A DNA stretch of 64,000 nt from SH-MAG3 sp035461245 (GTDB lineage: Bacteria > Gemmatimonadota > Gemmatimonadetes > Longimicrobiales > RSA9), in contig DATHVP010000115.1 of NCBI GenBank assembly GCA_035461245.1, positions 1 to 64,000 on the forward strand, in the 5' to 3' direction. Shown one piece after another: positions 25,629 to 34,550 of this stretch. Each line of letters opens with the position of its first letter. Within the stretch, counting starts at the first letter, position 1. The notes beneath the pieces are model-generated. The model was not told the origin of the DNA. It saw only the letters and a list, made by a program, of their open reading frames with translations, and made no database searches. A program made the position numbers and the translations under genes.

Positions 25629-26518
25629 AGCATGTGTCCGCCATCTACGGGGATGACGCAGCCGGTGATATGGCGGGCGCGTTCGGAACAGAGGAACACG
25701 ACGACGCCGGCAACGTCCTGCGGGTCACCCAGCCGCCCCAGCACGGTACGATCCCGGGCCCGGTCCAGGATCTCGGGTGCTACACCATCAGTGAGGCGCG
25801 TCGTCCGGATGTAGCCCGGCGCCACGGCGTTGACGTTGATGTTGGACGGGCCGAGCTCGACGGCGGCGGACCGGGTCAACCCGATGATGCCGGCCTTGGA
25901 CGCGGCGTAGTTGGACAGCCCGAACTCGCTGCGCAGGCCGTGGACGGACGCCACATTGACGATCTTGCCGTGCTGCTGTGCCCTCAGGATCGGCGTCACG
26001 GCGCGGATCATGTTGAAGGTGCCGGTCAGGTTGACGTCAATGACGTCGCCCCACTCCTCGTCTTCCATGCGCCACAGCGCGCGGTCCCTGGCGATGCCGG
26101 CGTTGTTGACCAGGATATGCAACCCCGCCAGCGCGTTGTCGGCCTCCGCGACGAACGCATTCACGGCCTCCGGGTCCCGCACGTCACAGGGCCGGCAGAC
26201 CACCGTGACCATGGTGCGCAACTCGTTGGCGGTGCGCTCGGCATCGGCCGCGATGCGGCCGTCGCCGTTATCCAGGTAGTTGAAGGCGATGTGGACGCCG
26301 TGGCGGGCGAGTTCCAGCGCAATGGCGCGGCCGATGCCCGTGGCGCCACCGGTGACGATGGCGCCGGTGCCCCGCAACTCGTCATAGAGTCGCTCCGGCT
26401 GCGGCTGCGTCTCCTCGACGACTTCCGCGAGGAACTGCTCCACCGCCTCGTCGGCGACCTGCGGTCCTGTCTGGTGTCCGTTGTACTCGTCTGGCGAGCC
26501 CGGGCGGCGTGCCTCCAA
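25625..26518 (-). CDS. Short-chain dehydrogenase/reductase, FabG-like
   Basis: A 297-residue NAD(P)-dependent oxidoreductase. The Rossmann motif TGGATGIGRAIA starts near residue 56, LVNNAG follows, and the catalytic Ser (NVASVHGL) and YAASK Tyr/Lys are present. GYIRTTRL and VIPVDGGHML are at the C terminus, as in 3-oxoacyl-ACP or acetoacetyl-CoA reductases. The first 45 residues are an extra acidic extension before the fold. The TTG start at 26518 is supported by a strong GGAGGAG site 4 bases upstream. It follows phoU with 52 bases between. The substrate is unknown. Confidence 0.85.
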   Translation of the reverse strand: MEARRPGSPDEYNGHQTGPQVADEAVEQFLAEVVEETQPQPERLYDELRGTGAIVTGGATGIGRAIALELARHGVHIAFNYLDNGDGRIAADAERTANELRTMVTVVCRPCDVRDPEAVNAFVAEADNALAGLHILVNNAGIARDRALWRMEDEEWGDVIDVNLTGTFNMIRAVTPILRAQQHGKIVNVASVHGLRSEFGLSNYAASKAGIIGLTRSAAVELGPSNINVNAVAPGYIRTTRLTDGVAPEILDRARDRTVLGRLGDPQDVAGVVVFLCSERARHITGCVIPVDGGHML

Positions 26519-26570
26519 GGATCTCCTCCGGAATGGAATCCCGGAGAATGCCCCTCGCGCCGGGCCACTG

Positions 26571-27239
26571 TCAAGCTTCGCGCCGCTGCTCCGCGCCGTG
26601 TTTCACCGTGCGACCCTCCACCAGAAAGACGACCTCCTCGCAGATATTCGTGGCCAGGTCCGCGATCCGCTCCAGGTTACCCGAGATCAGGAGCAGGTCC
26701 ATGCCGGCGGTGATCCGCCTGGGGTCCTCCATCATGTGCGTGAGCAGGATCCGGAAGTTGTTGTCATGCAGTTCATCGACGCGGTCATCCCTCTGAGGGA
26801 TGCGGCGGGCCGCGTCGGCGTCCGCCTGGACGAACGCATTGAGGGAGTCGGCGAGCATGCCCGTGGCGACCCGCACCATCTCCTCAATCTCAGGCATGAC
26901 CGGGAAGGGTGGGGCCTCTACCATGTACTGGACGGCCTCGGCGATGTTGACGGCGTGATCACCCACGCGTTCCAGGTCACTGCCGATCTTCATGGCCGTC
27001 GTGATAAAGCGGAGGTCACGGGCCATGGGCTGCTGCAACGCCAGCAGGTGCAGGGCAGCGTCATCGATGCCAAGCTCGAGTTCGTCCAGCTCCTCGTCAG
27101 CATCGATGACGTCCTGCGCCTTCTCCATGTCCCGGTCCAGTAGCGCCTGCACCGCCTTGCGAACCTGCTGTTCCGCCAGCCCGGCCATGCCCACCAGGGA
27201 GGCCTTGAGCCGGTCCATGTCATCCTGGAAATGCCTCAT
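26571..27239 (-). CDS. phoU: Phosphate signalling protein PhoU
   Basis: A 222-residue helical protein of two PhoU repeats (about 10-100 and 115-205). The metal-site motifs are ELELGIDDAALH and IGSDLERVGDHAVNIAE in the first repeat and LISGNLERIADLATNICEE in the second. PhoU connects the Pst transporter to the PhoR kinase, damping the response when phosphate is plentiful. Its ATG overlaps the pstB stop by four bases. Last gene of the pst run. Confidence 0.95.
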   Translation of the reverse strand: MRHFQDDMDRLKASLVGMAGLAEQQVRKAVQALLDRDMEKAQDVIDADEELDELELGIDDAALHLLALQQPMARDLRFITTAMKIGSDLERVGDHAVNIAEAVQYMVEAPPFPVMPEIEEMVRVATGMLADSLNAFVQADADAARRIPQRDDRVDELHDNNFRILLTHMMEDPRRITAGMDLLLISGNLERIADLATNICEEVVFLVEGRTVKHGAEQRREA

Positions 27240-28012
27240 CCGAACCTTCCCGTGATGTAAGCTTCCGTGCGCTCCTCCCGGGGGTTGGTGAAGAGGCGGT
27301 CCGTCGCGCCGTACTCCACCAGCTCGCCCATGTACAGGAACGCCGTGTAGTCTGATACGCGCGCGGCCTGCTGCATGTTGTGCGTGACAATGACGACGGT
27401 GTAGTCCTGCTTCAGCTGGTAGATCAGTTCCTCGATCTTCTGCGTGGCAATGGGGTCCAGCGCCGAGGCCGGCTCGTCCATGAGCAGGACCTCCGGCTCC
27501 ACGGCCAGCGCCCGCGCTATGCACAGACGTTGCTGCTGGCCGCCCGAAAGGGCAAGCGCGCTTTCGTTCAGCCGGTCCTTGACCTCGTCCCACAGAGCTG
27601 CCTGGCGCAGCGACCGCTCCACCAGTTCGTCCATGTTGCCTCGGTAGCCGTTGATGCGCGCGCCGAACGCGATGTTGTCGTGGATCGACTTCGGGAACGG
27701 GTTCGGCTTCTGGAACACCATGCCGATGCGGCGGCGGATGTCCACCGGATCCACGCCCGGACCGTACAGGTTGGTGCCCTGGAACAGGGCCTCACCCTCG
27801 ACCCTCGCGCCGGGCACCAGGTCGTTCATCCGGTTGAAGCAGCGCAGCAGCGTACTCTTGCCGCAGCCCGAGGGCCCGATGAAGGCTACCACCTGCCGGT
27901 CCGGGATCCGGATGCTCACACCCTTCACCGCCCGCGTCTCGCCATACAGGACCGACAGGTCGCGGGCCTCGAGTTCTACTGCCGTGGTGGGCTCGAATAT
28001 GGATTCAGTCAT
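27236..28012 (-). CDS. pstB: Phosphate ABC transporter ATPase PstB
   Basis: A 258-residue ATPase. Walker A GPSGCGKST, Q loop MVFQKPNPFPKSI (the PstB-specific wording), signature LSGGQQQRL, Walker B VLLMDEPASALD and switch His in VTHNMQQA. This is a complete and canonical subunit. It overlaps pstA upstream and phoU downstream by four bases each. Confidence 0.97.
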   Translation of the reverse strand: MTESIFEPTTAVELEARDLSVLYGETRAVKGVSIRIPDRQVVAFIGPSGCGKSTLLRCFNRMNDLVPGARVEGEALFQGTNLYGPGVDPVDIRRRIGMVFQKPNPFPKSIHDNIAFGARINGYRGNMDELVERSLRQAALWDEVKDRLNESALALSGGQQQRLCIARALAVEPEVLLMDEPASALDPIATQKIEELIYQLKQDYTVVIVTHNMQQAARVSDYTAFLYMGELVEYGATDRLFTNPREERTEAYITGRFG

Positions 28013-28983
28013 TGCTGGTTCCGACGGGAGAAGCGGTTGCGCAGCACGATGGCCACGGCGTTCATGCTGAGCAGCAGCACCAGCAGAACGATGCTTGCCG
28101 CCGCGGCGAGTTCCCGGAACTCCGCCTGCGGACGGGAGACCCAGTTGAAGACCTGGATGGGAACCACCGTGAACGGGTCCATGGGACTGCCGGGCACGAA
28201 CGGCACGAACGCCAGCGCGCCCACCACGATCAGCGGCGCCGCCTCGCCGATGGCCCGGGACAGGGCCAGGATGGTGCCCGTCAGGATGCCCGGCAGCGCC
28301 AGCGGCAGCACGTGGTGGCGGACGGCCTCCCACCGCGTGGAGCCCAGTGCATATGCGCCGAGGCGGATGGAGTTCGGCACGGCCTTGATGGCTTCCTGCG
28401 ATGCGATGATGATCACGGGCAGGATCAGCAACGCCAGTGTCAGGGCACCGGCCAGGATGCTCCGGCCCATGGCGAAGTAGCGGACGAACACGGCGAGGCC
28501 GAGCATGCCGTAGACGATGGAGGGCACGCCCGCCAGGTTCGCGATGTTCGCCTCGACAATGGTCCTCAGGCGGCTGGCCGGCGCATACTCCTCCAGCCAG
28601 ATGGCCGTGCCGACGCCCAGCGGGAACGCGATGACGGCCGTCAGCCCGAGCGTCCACAATGAGCCGATCAGCGCCGGCTTCATCCCGGCGCGGGCAGCGA
28701 AGCGGGACGGGAACCCGTTCAGGAACGCCCAGGTCAGGCGGCCTGAGCCGGTGGCGATCACGTCATACAGCAGGGCGCCCAGGGCCACGATGCCCACCAG
28801 GGTCGCCAGCAGGCAGACCAGGTGGAAGACCGTGCCCATGCGGGCGCGCGGCCCCAGCCGCGAGTCGAAGCGCGACGCGTCGCGCTGCACGGCCTGGTGC
28901 CGGCCGTCCCCTTCCGGAGCCGGCTGCAGCGGGGGCACCCCCTGCAGGATGGGCGCGGCGGAGGGTGAGCGACCGTTCGTCAT
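28009..28983 (-). CDS. pstA: Phosphate ABC transporter permease PstA
   Basis: A 324-residue permease. A cytoplasmic N-terminal extension of about 50 polar residues precedes six transmembrane segments. The coupling-loop motif EAIKAVPNSIRLGAYALGST and ALSRAIGEAAPLIVVGA are the family signatures. It pairs with PstC in the inner membrane, and its start overlaps pstC by four bases. Confidence 0.95.
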   Translation of the reverse strand: MTNGRSPSAAPILQGVPPLQPAPEGDGRHQAVQRDASRFDSRLGPRARMGTVFHLVCLLATLVGIVALGALLYDVIATGSGRLTWAFLNGFPSRFAARAGMKPALIGSLWTLGLTAVIAFPLGVGTAIWLEEYAPASRLRTIVEANIANLAGVPSIVYGMLGLAVFVRYFAMGRSILAGALTLALLILPVIIIASQEAIKAVPNSIRLGAYALGSTRWEAVRHHVLPLALPGILTGTILALSRAIGEAAPLIVVGALAFVPFVPGSPMDPFTVVPIQVFNWVSRPQAEFRELAAAASIVLLVLLLSMNAVAIVLRNRFSRRNQQ

Positions 28984-29921
28984 TCGTAGACCTCCCGGAA
29001 CCGCTTCAACACAAAGATCGAGATGATGTTCATGCCGAGGGTAATGGCGAACAGCGCCAGTCCCACCGCGAAGATGGTCTGGTACTCGACCGTGCCGTGG
29101 GCCAGTTCGCCGGTGGCCGTCTGCGCGATGTACGCCGTCATCGTCTGCACGCTGCGCAGCGGGTTCAGCGTGAGGTTCGCCTGCCCGCCCGCCGCGATGG
29201 TCACGATCATGGTCTCGCCGATGGCGCGGGACACCGCCAGGATGAAACTGGCGACGATGCCCGACAGCGCCGCGGGCACGACCGTGCGCGTCGCCACTTC
29301 GTACTTCGTGGCGCCCAGCGCGTAGGCGCCCTCGCGCAGCGACCGGGGCACCGCGCTCATGGCGTCCTCCGACAGCGACGAGACCATGGGGATGATCATG
29401 ATGCCTACCACGATGCTGGCACTGAGGGCATTGTACACCTCCGCACCCGGCCAGATGGAGCGGATGATCGGCGTCACAAACGTGAGGGCGAAGAAGCCGT
29501 ATACAACTGTGGGGATGCCCGCCAGGATCTCCAGCAGCGGCTTCAGCACCTTCCGCACCGGGTCCTGCGCATACTCACTCAGGTAAATTGCGGCCGCCAG
29601 CCCGATGGGCAGGGCCACCAGGGCCGCGCCGATGGCGATCAGCACCGAGCCGGTGAGCAGCGGCAGTACGCCGAACGCCTGGTCCGTGAACATGGGCGTC
29701 CACTGCCGGCCCGTCAGGAACTCCACCACGGAGACGCGCCGGAAGAAGCTGGACGACTCGTACAGCAGCACCGCGACGATACCCGCCGTCGTCAGGATGG
29801 AGACGGCGCTGCACAGGAACAGCGCTGCACCGATGAAGCGCTCGTTCCGGTGCCGCCGTCCCAGGTTCACGTGCATGCGCGCGGCCCGCTCCCGGCGGGC
29901 CGCACTGTCAGCGTGTGCCAC
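28980..29921 (-). CDS. pstC: Phosphate ABC transporter permease PstC
   Basis: A 313-residue permease with six transmembrane segments. The LLEILAGIPTVVYGFFAL segment, the SAVPRSLREGAYALGATKYE coupling loop and LAVSRAIGETMIV are typical. The GTG start at 29921 lies inside the last bases of pstS (14-base overlap), so translation is coupled. No other start fits the signal-free N terminus. Confidence 0.94.
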   Translation of the reverse strand: MAHADSAARRERAARMHVNLGRRHRNERFIGAALFLCSAVSILTTAGIVAVLLYESSSFFRRVSVVEFLTGRQWTPMFTDQAFGVLPLLTGSVLIAIGAALVALPIGLAAAIYLSEYAQDPVRKVLKPLLEILAGIPTVVYGFFALTFVTPIIRSIWPGAEVYNALSASIVVGIMIIPMVSSLSEDAMSAVPRSLREGAYALGATKYEVATRTVVPAALSGIVASFILAVSRAIGETMIVTIAAGGQANLTLNPLRSVQTMTAYIAQTATGELAHGTVEYQTIFAVGLALFAITLGMNIISIFVLKRFREVYE

Positions 29922-30837
29922 CCTGCCCGATCTCCCTCATGTTCGCGTCATACGCCGCCTGCGGCGCCGCCACGTAGCCGACCTCCCGCGCCAGTTCAGC
30001 GGCGTGCTCGTTGTAGAATCGGACGAACTCCGCCACCTCCGGCCGTTCCAGCGCGTCCCGGCGCACGTAGATGAAGATGGGCCGGGCCAGCGGCGCGTAC
30101 TCGCCGGACGCCACCGTCGCCGGTGTCGCCTCGACGCAGCCCTGCCCGTTGTCGATGGCGACCGCCCTCAGGCGACCCTGATTCTCATGGTAGTAGGCGT
30201 AGCCGAAGTAGCCGAGCGCGTTGCGATCGCCCTCGACGCCCTGCACCAGCACGTTGTCATCCTCGCTGGCCGTGAAATCCGTGCGGCTGGCCCGTTCCTC
30301 CCCCACAATCGCGTGGGTGAAGTAATCGAACGTGCCCGAGTTCGTGCCCGGGCCGTACAGCCGGACCGGCTGGTTCGGGAAACCGTCCCGGACCTGGGAC
30401 CAGTTCGTCACCTGGCTGCCCGGCTCCCACATGCGCCGCAGCTCCTCCACCGCGAGGCACTGGACGAAATCGTTCTGCGGATTCACCACCACGGCCAGGC
30501 CGTCGATGGCAACCTGCATCTCCACGTACTCCACACCGTTCGCCGCACAGAGCTCCGCTTCCGTCTCCGAGATGTGGCGGGACGCATTGCTGATCACGGT
30601 CTCGCCATTGCAGAAGCGACGGAACCCGCCGCCGGTGCCGGAGAAGCCCACCATCACGCGGACGTCACCGCCGGTCGCCGCGCCAAACTCCTCGGCCACC
30701 GCCTCCGTGATGGGATACACGGTGCTCGACCCGTCAATCTCGATGCTGCCTGCCAGCCGCCCTTCCCCCGCCTGCCCGCTGTTGCCACAGGCAGCCAGGA
30801 CTGCAACACCCAACAGCACTACTACTGTATTCCGCAT
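29908..30837 (-). CDS. pstS: Phosphate-binding lipoprotein PstS
   Basis: A 309-residue lipoprotein: lipobox VLAAC with Cys17, then GSIEIDGSSTVYPITEAVAEE, the phosphate-binding loop, FSGTGGGFRRFCNGE, and the Ser-rich hinge SNASRHIS. A pair of cysteines (FCNGE and LCAANG) may form a disulfide. It delivers phosphate to PstAC in the periplasm. Only 52 bases separate it from the porin stop, and no promoter was seen there, so it may be read through from the porin. A hexamer array lies in that gap. Confidence 0.95.
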   Translation of the reverse strand: MRNTVVVLLGVAVLAACGNSGQAGEGRLAGSIEIDGSSTVYPITEAVAEEFGAATGGDVRVMVGFSGTGGGFRRFCNGETVISNASRHISETEAELCAANGVEYVEMQVAIDGLAVVVNPQNDFVQCLAVEELRRMWEPGSQVTNWSQVRDGFPNQPVRLYGPGTNSGTFDYFTHAIVGEERASRTDFTASEDDNVLVQGVEGDRNALGYFGYAYYHENQGRLRAVAIDNGQGCVEATPATVASGEYAPLARPIFIYVRRDALERPEVAEFVRFYNEHAAELAREVGYVAAPQAAYDANMREIGQGGTR

Positions 30838-30864
30838 ATGCGAAGTCGTCCCGTCTACGTTGAA

Positions 30865-30882
30865 CGTTTGCGTTTACGATCC
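30865..30882. repeat. Hexamer array CGTTTG-CGTTTA-CGATCC
   Basis: Three tandem hexamers between the porin stop and the pstS start, of the same type as the arrays at 16780-16797 and 25586-25621. Confidence 0.7.
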
Positions 30883-30889
30883 TGACCGT

Positions 30890-32002
30890 TCAGAAATGCA
30901 GGTTGACCTGCGCCCGCGCCCCGTGCTGCGTGGCAACCCCGTCGCCCGCCGGCAGGTACACATCCCAGTTCAGCATCAGCCGGTTCCGGCCGGCGAAGTA
31001 CACGTTGAAGCCCGGTGTCAGCAGGAGGCCGTCATCGCCGGTGACGGCGCCATCGGGATCACCCCAACTCACCCGCGCCGCCGGTTCCCACCCTTCCACA
31101 CGCGTCCCGCCAGTGGGCCGGAAGTACGCCGCGATGGCCTGGGCCGCAGTGAAGGATTCGCCCGTCGCCAGGTTTTCACCCCTCGCCACCTCGCCGATCA
31201 TCCAGAGCCCGCGCCGGAAGCCGCCCAGTTCCGCGTCCACGGCGAACGCATTGCCCGTCCGCGTCTCCGTGGAACCGGCTGCCGGCCAGTTCATGGAGCG
31301 ACGGCTCCAGGCACCGCCCAGGGTCAGCGCCGCCCCCACCGGCGGTTGCCAGCTCACGCGCGCGGCGGACGACACGTCGTCGCCCTCCGCCCGCTGGTCA
31401 GCGCCGGTGCCGTTGTAGACGCCGGCTGTCCACGCCACGCTGCCGCGCCGGCCCTCCACGGTGAGGCCCATGTCGTAGCCGGCATAACGCTGGGCATCCA
31501 GCAGGGTGAAGTGCTCTCCGGCCAGCAGCGCACCGCGCACCTCGCTGTGGACAGCTGGACCCGCCAGGCGCAGCGCGTCGTCAAGCCCCCGGATCCGGAC
31601 GCCGCGTTCGATTACGGGCAGCGCGCCAGACGACGTGAGGAACACCAGGCCGAACGGCTTCTTCACCTGCCCCGCCCGCAGCACCAGCAACGAGTCCAGC
31701 TCGAAGGCCACCCACGCCTGGCGTACCCCCAGCCTGCCCATGGTGAACTCCGGTTCGATCCGGCCACTCATCCAGTCGCCGACTGCCACGTCAACCGTCA
31801 TGCGCACCCGCCGCTGCTCGAACGTGCTCGTCGCGATGGGAGCGCCACCGCCTGTCTCCGCCTGGTCCACACTCGTGCTGTTCCACTGGTAGTGCAGCCG
31901 TCCTCCCAGAGTGGCCCGCACCGGTCCCGCCTGGGACCAGGCCGGCGTCGCCGTCAGGCACATCATGGCCAGCATTGCGACAGCCCTGTTACCGAAGCTC
32001 AT
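30890..32002 (-). CDS. OprP/OprO-type phosphate-selective porin
   Basis: A 370-residue outer-membrane barrel protein. The signal peptide is cleaved near PAWSQA, and many alternating strands follow, with the characteristic MTVDVAVGDWMSGRIEPEF, VLRAGQVKKPFG and YFAGRNRLMLNWDVYLP segments and a C-terminal Phe, as barrel-assembly signals require. The family (PF07396) forms anion channels induced in phosphate starvation. ATG 32002 has GGAGG 5 bases upstream. A three-unit 11-bp box lies 63 bases upstream, and pstS follows closely, so it probably begins the main Pho operon. Confidence 0.88.
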   Translation of the reverse strand: MSFGNRAVAMLAMMCLTATPAWSQAGPVRATLGGRLHYQWNSTSVDQAETGGGAPIATSTFEQRRVRMTVDVAVGDWMSGRIEPEFTMGRLGVRQAWVAFELDSLLVLRAGQVKKPFGLVFLTSSGALPVIERGVRIRGLDDALRLAGPAVHSEVRGALLAGEHFTLLDAQRYAGYDMGLTVEGRRGSVAWTAGVYNGTGADQRAEGDDVSSAARVSWQPPVGAALTLGGAWSRRSMNWPAAGSTETRTGNAFAVDAELGGFRRGLWMIGEVARGENLATGESFTAAQAIAAYFRPTGGTRVEGWEPAARVSWGDPDGAVTGDDGLLLTPGFNVYFAGRNRLMLNWDVYLPAGDGVATQHGARAQVNLHF

Positions 32003-32059
32003 TCCGCCTCCGCGATGGTTCGTCATTCCGTTGCGACGCGCGGAATCTGGGACGCTCCG

Positions 32060-32097
32060 GACATACTGCCGTGACGGTCGTGTAACGGTCGTGTAAC
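32060..32097 (-). promoter_or_regulatory. Pho box and -10 of the porin-pst promoter
   Basis: On minus, three adjoining 11-mers start GTTAC, GTTAC and GTCAC (32097-32087, 32086-32076, 32075-32065); the first two are identical (GTTACACGACC). A TATGTC -10 element lies 10 bases after the second unit. The 11-bp spacing and -10 position are those of PhoB-activated promoters. Confidence 0.75.
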
Positions 32098-32200
32098 GAC
32101 GTTACGCCCGCGTGACCGTCCGCCTGGCACTCGACTGACAATAGGGGGGCCGTGTCACGGCGGACGCCGGACGACGTAACGAAAGGGTATCGGCCGTGGG

Positions 32201-33658
32201 TTACGAGTCGGCGGGGCCCGCGGCGGGCAGCCGGACCCGGATGGTGGTGCCCCGGCCCAGGTCGCTCTCGGCTGCGACGTCGCCACCCATACTCTCCGCC
32301 AGGTGCCGGACAATGGACAGGCCGAGGCCGGTCCCGCCCTCCGCCCGGGAACGTGCGGGATCGACGCGATAGAAGCGCTCGAAGATGCGTGGCAATGCGT
32401 CGGAGGGGATGCCCGCCCCGTTGTCACGGACCTCGATGAGCACCAGGTCATCCGCGTGGCCCGTCACGCCCGCAGACGCAGGGTCGCCGGTCGGCCTGCC
32501 GTTGTCGGGGGGAGGCAGCATCCGGACCTCTATGCGGCCGTCGTCCGGCGTGTAGCGGAGGGCATTCTCCAGCAGGTTCACCAGGATCTGGCGCAGCCCG
32601 CCCGGGTCGGCGCGAACGAACGTGGCGCCCGCGGGCGCGCCAAAGCTTATCCGCCGGGCCGCTGCCCGGTCGGCGCAGCCGGACCAGACGTCCTGCACCA
32701 GGGCGACGGCATCCACTCGCTGCAGTTCCGGCCGCCAGCCGCCGGACTCCAGGCGGGACAGGTCCAGCAGGTCCTCGACAATATGATGCAGCCGGTCTGC
32801 GTTCCGGTGAACGACCTCCAGGAACTGCCGTTGCAGTTCCGGCGGCAGGTCATCGTTCAGCAGCGTTTCCGCGTAGCCGCGGATGGAAGTGAGCGGCGTC
32901 TTCAGTTCGTGGCTGACATTGGCGACGAAGTCCCGCCGCACACTCTCCAACCGGCGGATCTGCGTCAGGTCCACGAACGCGACGACGGCCCCCGGCCTCG
33001 TTCCGTGTGGCGCCGGCAGCGGCCGTGCCGATACCAGCAGGCGGCGGTCATCCAGCGTGATCTCCCGGGAGTCCACGACCTCGCCGCGGATGGCCTGGCC
33101 CAGTAGCAGCCTCAGTTCGGCATGGCGCAGCCGTGTAGTCACCGGCTGGCCGATGGTGCCACGATCCAGCCGGAGCAGCCTGCGCGCCTCGGGATTCGCC
33201 CGCACGATGCGGCCGTCCCCGTCAACCTGCAGGATGGCCTCGGATATGGCGTCCAGCAGTGTGCCCAGCTCCGCCCCACCGCGCTCCGCGGCAGCCTCAT
33301 TGGCAACGATGCGCATGGCCAGCCGTTCCACGGCCTGATCAATGGCGGCCAGTTCCGTCAGGTGGCTGGCAAAGGCGGAACTGTCACCGCGGGCGCGGGC
33401 CAGCACACTGACTCGCAGCGCCGTGAGCCGGACGGCCAGGAACTGCGCCAGCAGTCCGACGCCGATAACCGCCAGGATACCCAGCACGACCAGCGCAACG
33501 CCTACCTCCGACTGCACGTGCGCCGCCGCGGACCCGCTCACGTTCGCTTCCGCCAGCGCCCGCACCACTGCGCGATACGTGAAGAGCCCGGCGAGCAGGA
33601 TCGCGCCGGCTGCCAGTGACGTTGCCGTCCATGTGATCCGGTACCGGGTGCGCGTCAT
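32201..33658 (-). CDS. phoR: Phosphate sensor histidine kinase PhoR
   Basis: A 485-residue membrane kinase. Two transmembrane segments (about 11-32 and 50-75) flank a short extracytoplasmic loop; then come a HAMP-like linker, a PAS domain (about 125-220), a dimerisation His in FVANVSHELKTPLTSI, and a HATPase domain with NALRYTPDDG, DNGAGIP and GGTGLGLSIV. It phosphorylates PhoB in phosphate starvation. Its start overlaps the phoB stop by four bases. Confidence 0.92.
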   Translation of the reverse strand: MTRTRYRITWTATSLAAGAILLAGLFTYRAVVRALAEANVSGSAAAHVQSEVGVALVVLGILAVIGVGLLAQFLAVRLTALRVSVLARARGDSSAFASHLTELAAIDQAVERLAMRIVANEAAAERGGAELGTLLDAISEAILQVDGDGRIVRANPEARRLLRLDRGTIGQPVTTRLRHAELRLLLGQAIRGEVVDSREITLDDRRLLVSARPLPAPHGTRPGAVVAFVDLTQIRRLESVRRDFVANVSHELKTPLTSIRGYAETLLNDDLPPELQRQFLEVVHRNADRLHHIVEDLLDLSRLESGGWRPELQRVDAVALVQDVWSGCADRAAARRISFGAPAGATFVRADPGGLRQILVNLLENALRYTPDDGRIEVRMLPPPDNGRPTGDPASAGVTGHADDLVLIEVRDNGAGIPSDALPRIFERFYRVDPARSRAEGGTGLGLSIVRHLAESMGGDVAAESDLGRGTTIRVRLPAAGPADS

Positions 33659-34377
33659 GCCTCCCCACGGTCGCGAAACCTGTAGCCGAAGCCGCGCACC
33701 GTTTCGATGTGGTCGCCGTAGTCGCCCAGCTTGGACCGGAGTCGCTGCACGTGCATGTCCACCGTCCGCGTCTCGATGCGGGCATGGATGTCCCAGGCCT
33801 GCTCCAGCAGCTGCTGCCGGGACTGGACCCGGCCACGCCGTTCCAGGAGCGTGACCAGCAGCCGGTACTCCGTGGGCGTCAGGTCCACGTCCCGGCCATC
33901 AATGGCAACGCGCAGGGCGTTCAGGTCCACCACGATGGGACCGGCCCTGAGCGTGCGCCCGCCGCCGGACACTGCCGGAGACTGGGCGCGCCGCAGCACG
34001 GCGCTGACCCGGAGCACGAGTTCCCGTGGGCTGAACGGCTTGGTCACGTAGTCGTCGGCGCCCAGTTCCAGGCCCCTGACCCGGTCTTCCTCATCACGTC
34101 GCGCCGTCAGTACCACCACCGGCACATCGGCGAGTTCGGGGCGACGACGCAGTTCCTGCAGCACTTCGTAGCCGGAAAATCCCGGTAGCATGAGGTCCAG
34201 CAGCATGAGGTCCGGCTTCTCGGCCTTCACGGCCTCCAGCGCCTCCTGGCCGCCCTCCGCCGTCCGAACCCTGTACCCCTCCCGGGTCAGGTGGTACGCG
34301 ACGAGGGCCGCGATGTCGCGTTCGTCCTCCACCACCAGGATCCGAGCCGGTGCCGTCTTCGTCGAAGCTGTGCTCAT
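33655..34377 (-). CDS. phoB: Phosphate response regulator PhoB
   Basis: A 240-residue OmpR-class regulator. The receiver has VVEDERD, phosphoacceptor Asp62 in MLLDLMLPG, and the KPF Lys. The winged-helix domain (about 140-235) includes LTPTEYRLL and TVDMHVQRLRSKLG. It binds 11-bp repeats upstream of phosphate-starvation genes. It is translationally coupled to phoR. A three-unit box lies just upstream, suggesting self-activation. Confidence 0.93.
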   Translation of the reverse strand: MSTASTKTAPARILVVEDERDIAALVAYHLTREGYRVRTAEGGQEALEAVKAEKPDLMLLDLMLPGFSGYEVLQELRRRPELADVPVVVLTARRDEEDRVRGLELGADDYVTKPFSPRELVLRVSAVLRRAQSPAVSGGGRTLRAGPIVVDLNALRVAIDGRDVDLTPTEYRLLVTLLERRGRVQSRQQLLEQAWDIHARIETRTVDMHVQRLRSKLGDYGDHIETVRGFGYRFRDRGEA

Positions 34378-34436
34378 TCCTTACGCTTTGTTGACCGGAA
34401 ATCCACGCATGCGTCTCCTCGAGTAAGGATTAGCCG

Positions 34437-34469
34437 GCTCCGGTCAACCTCCGGTCACTGAAATGTAAC
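34437..34469 (-). promoter_or_regulatory. Pho-box-like triple 11-mer upstream of phoB
   Basis: On minus, units GTTACATTTCA, GTGACCGGAGG and TTGACCGGAGC follow each other with exact 11-bp spacing. A second pair (GTTAC units 11 bases apart, read on plus) lies at 34499-34515. The gene upstream on minus ends at 34551. Confidence 0.6.
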
Positions 34470-34550
34470 GATACAGGCACGGGACGCGAGGCATTCCTGT
34501 TACGCAGGCGTTACGGGACCGCCGGGCACACCGTTGCGCGGTGGCTGGCG

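Noticed and set aside
30838..30889. A Pho box directly upstream of pstS
   Set aside because: No GTTAC-type 11-bp pairs occur in the 52-base gap; pstS more likely depends on the porin promoter.
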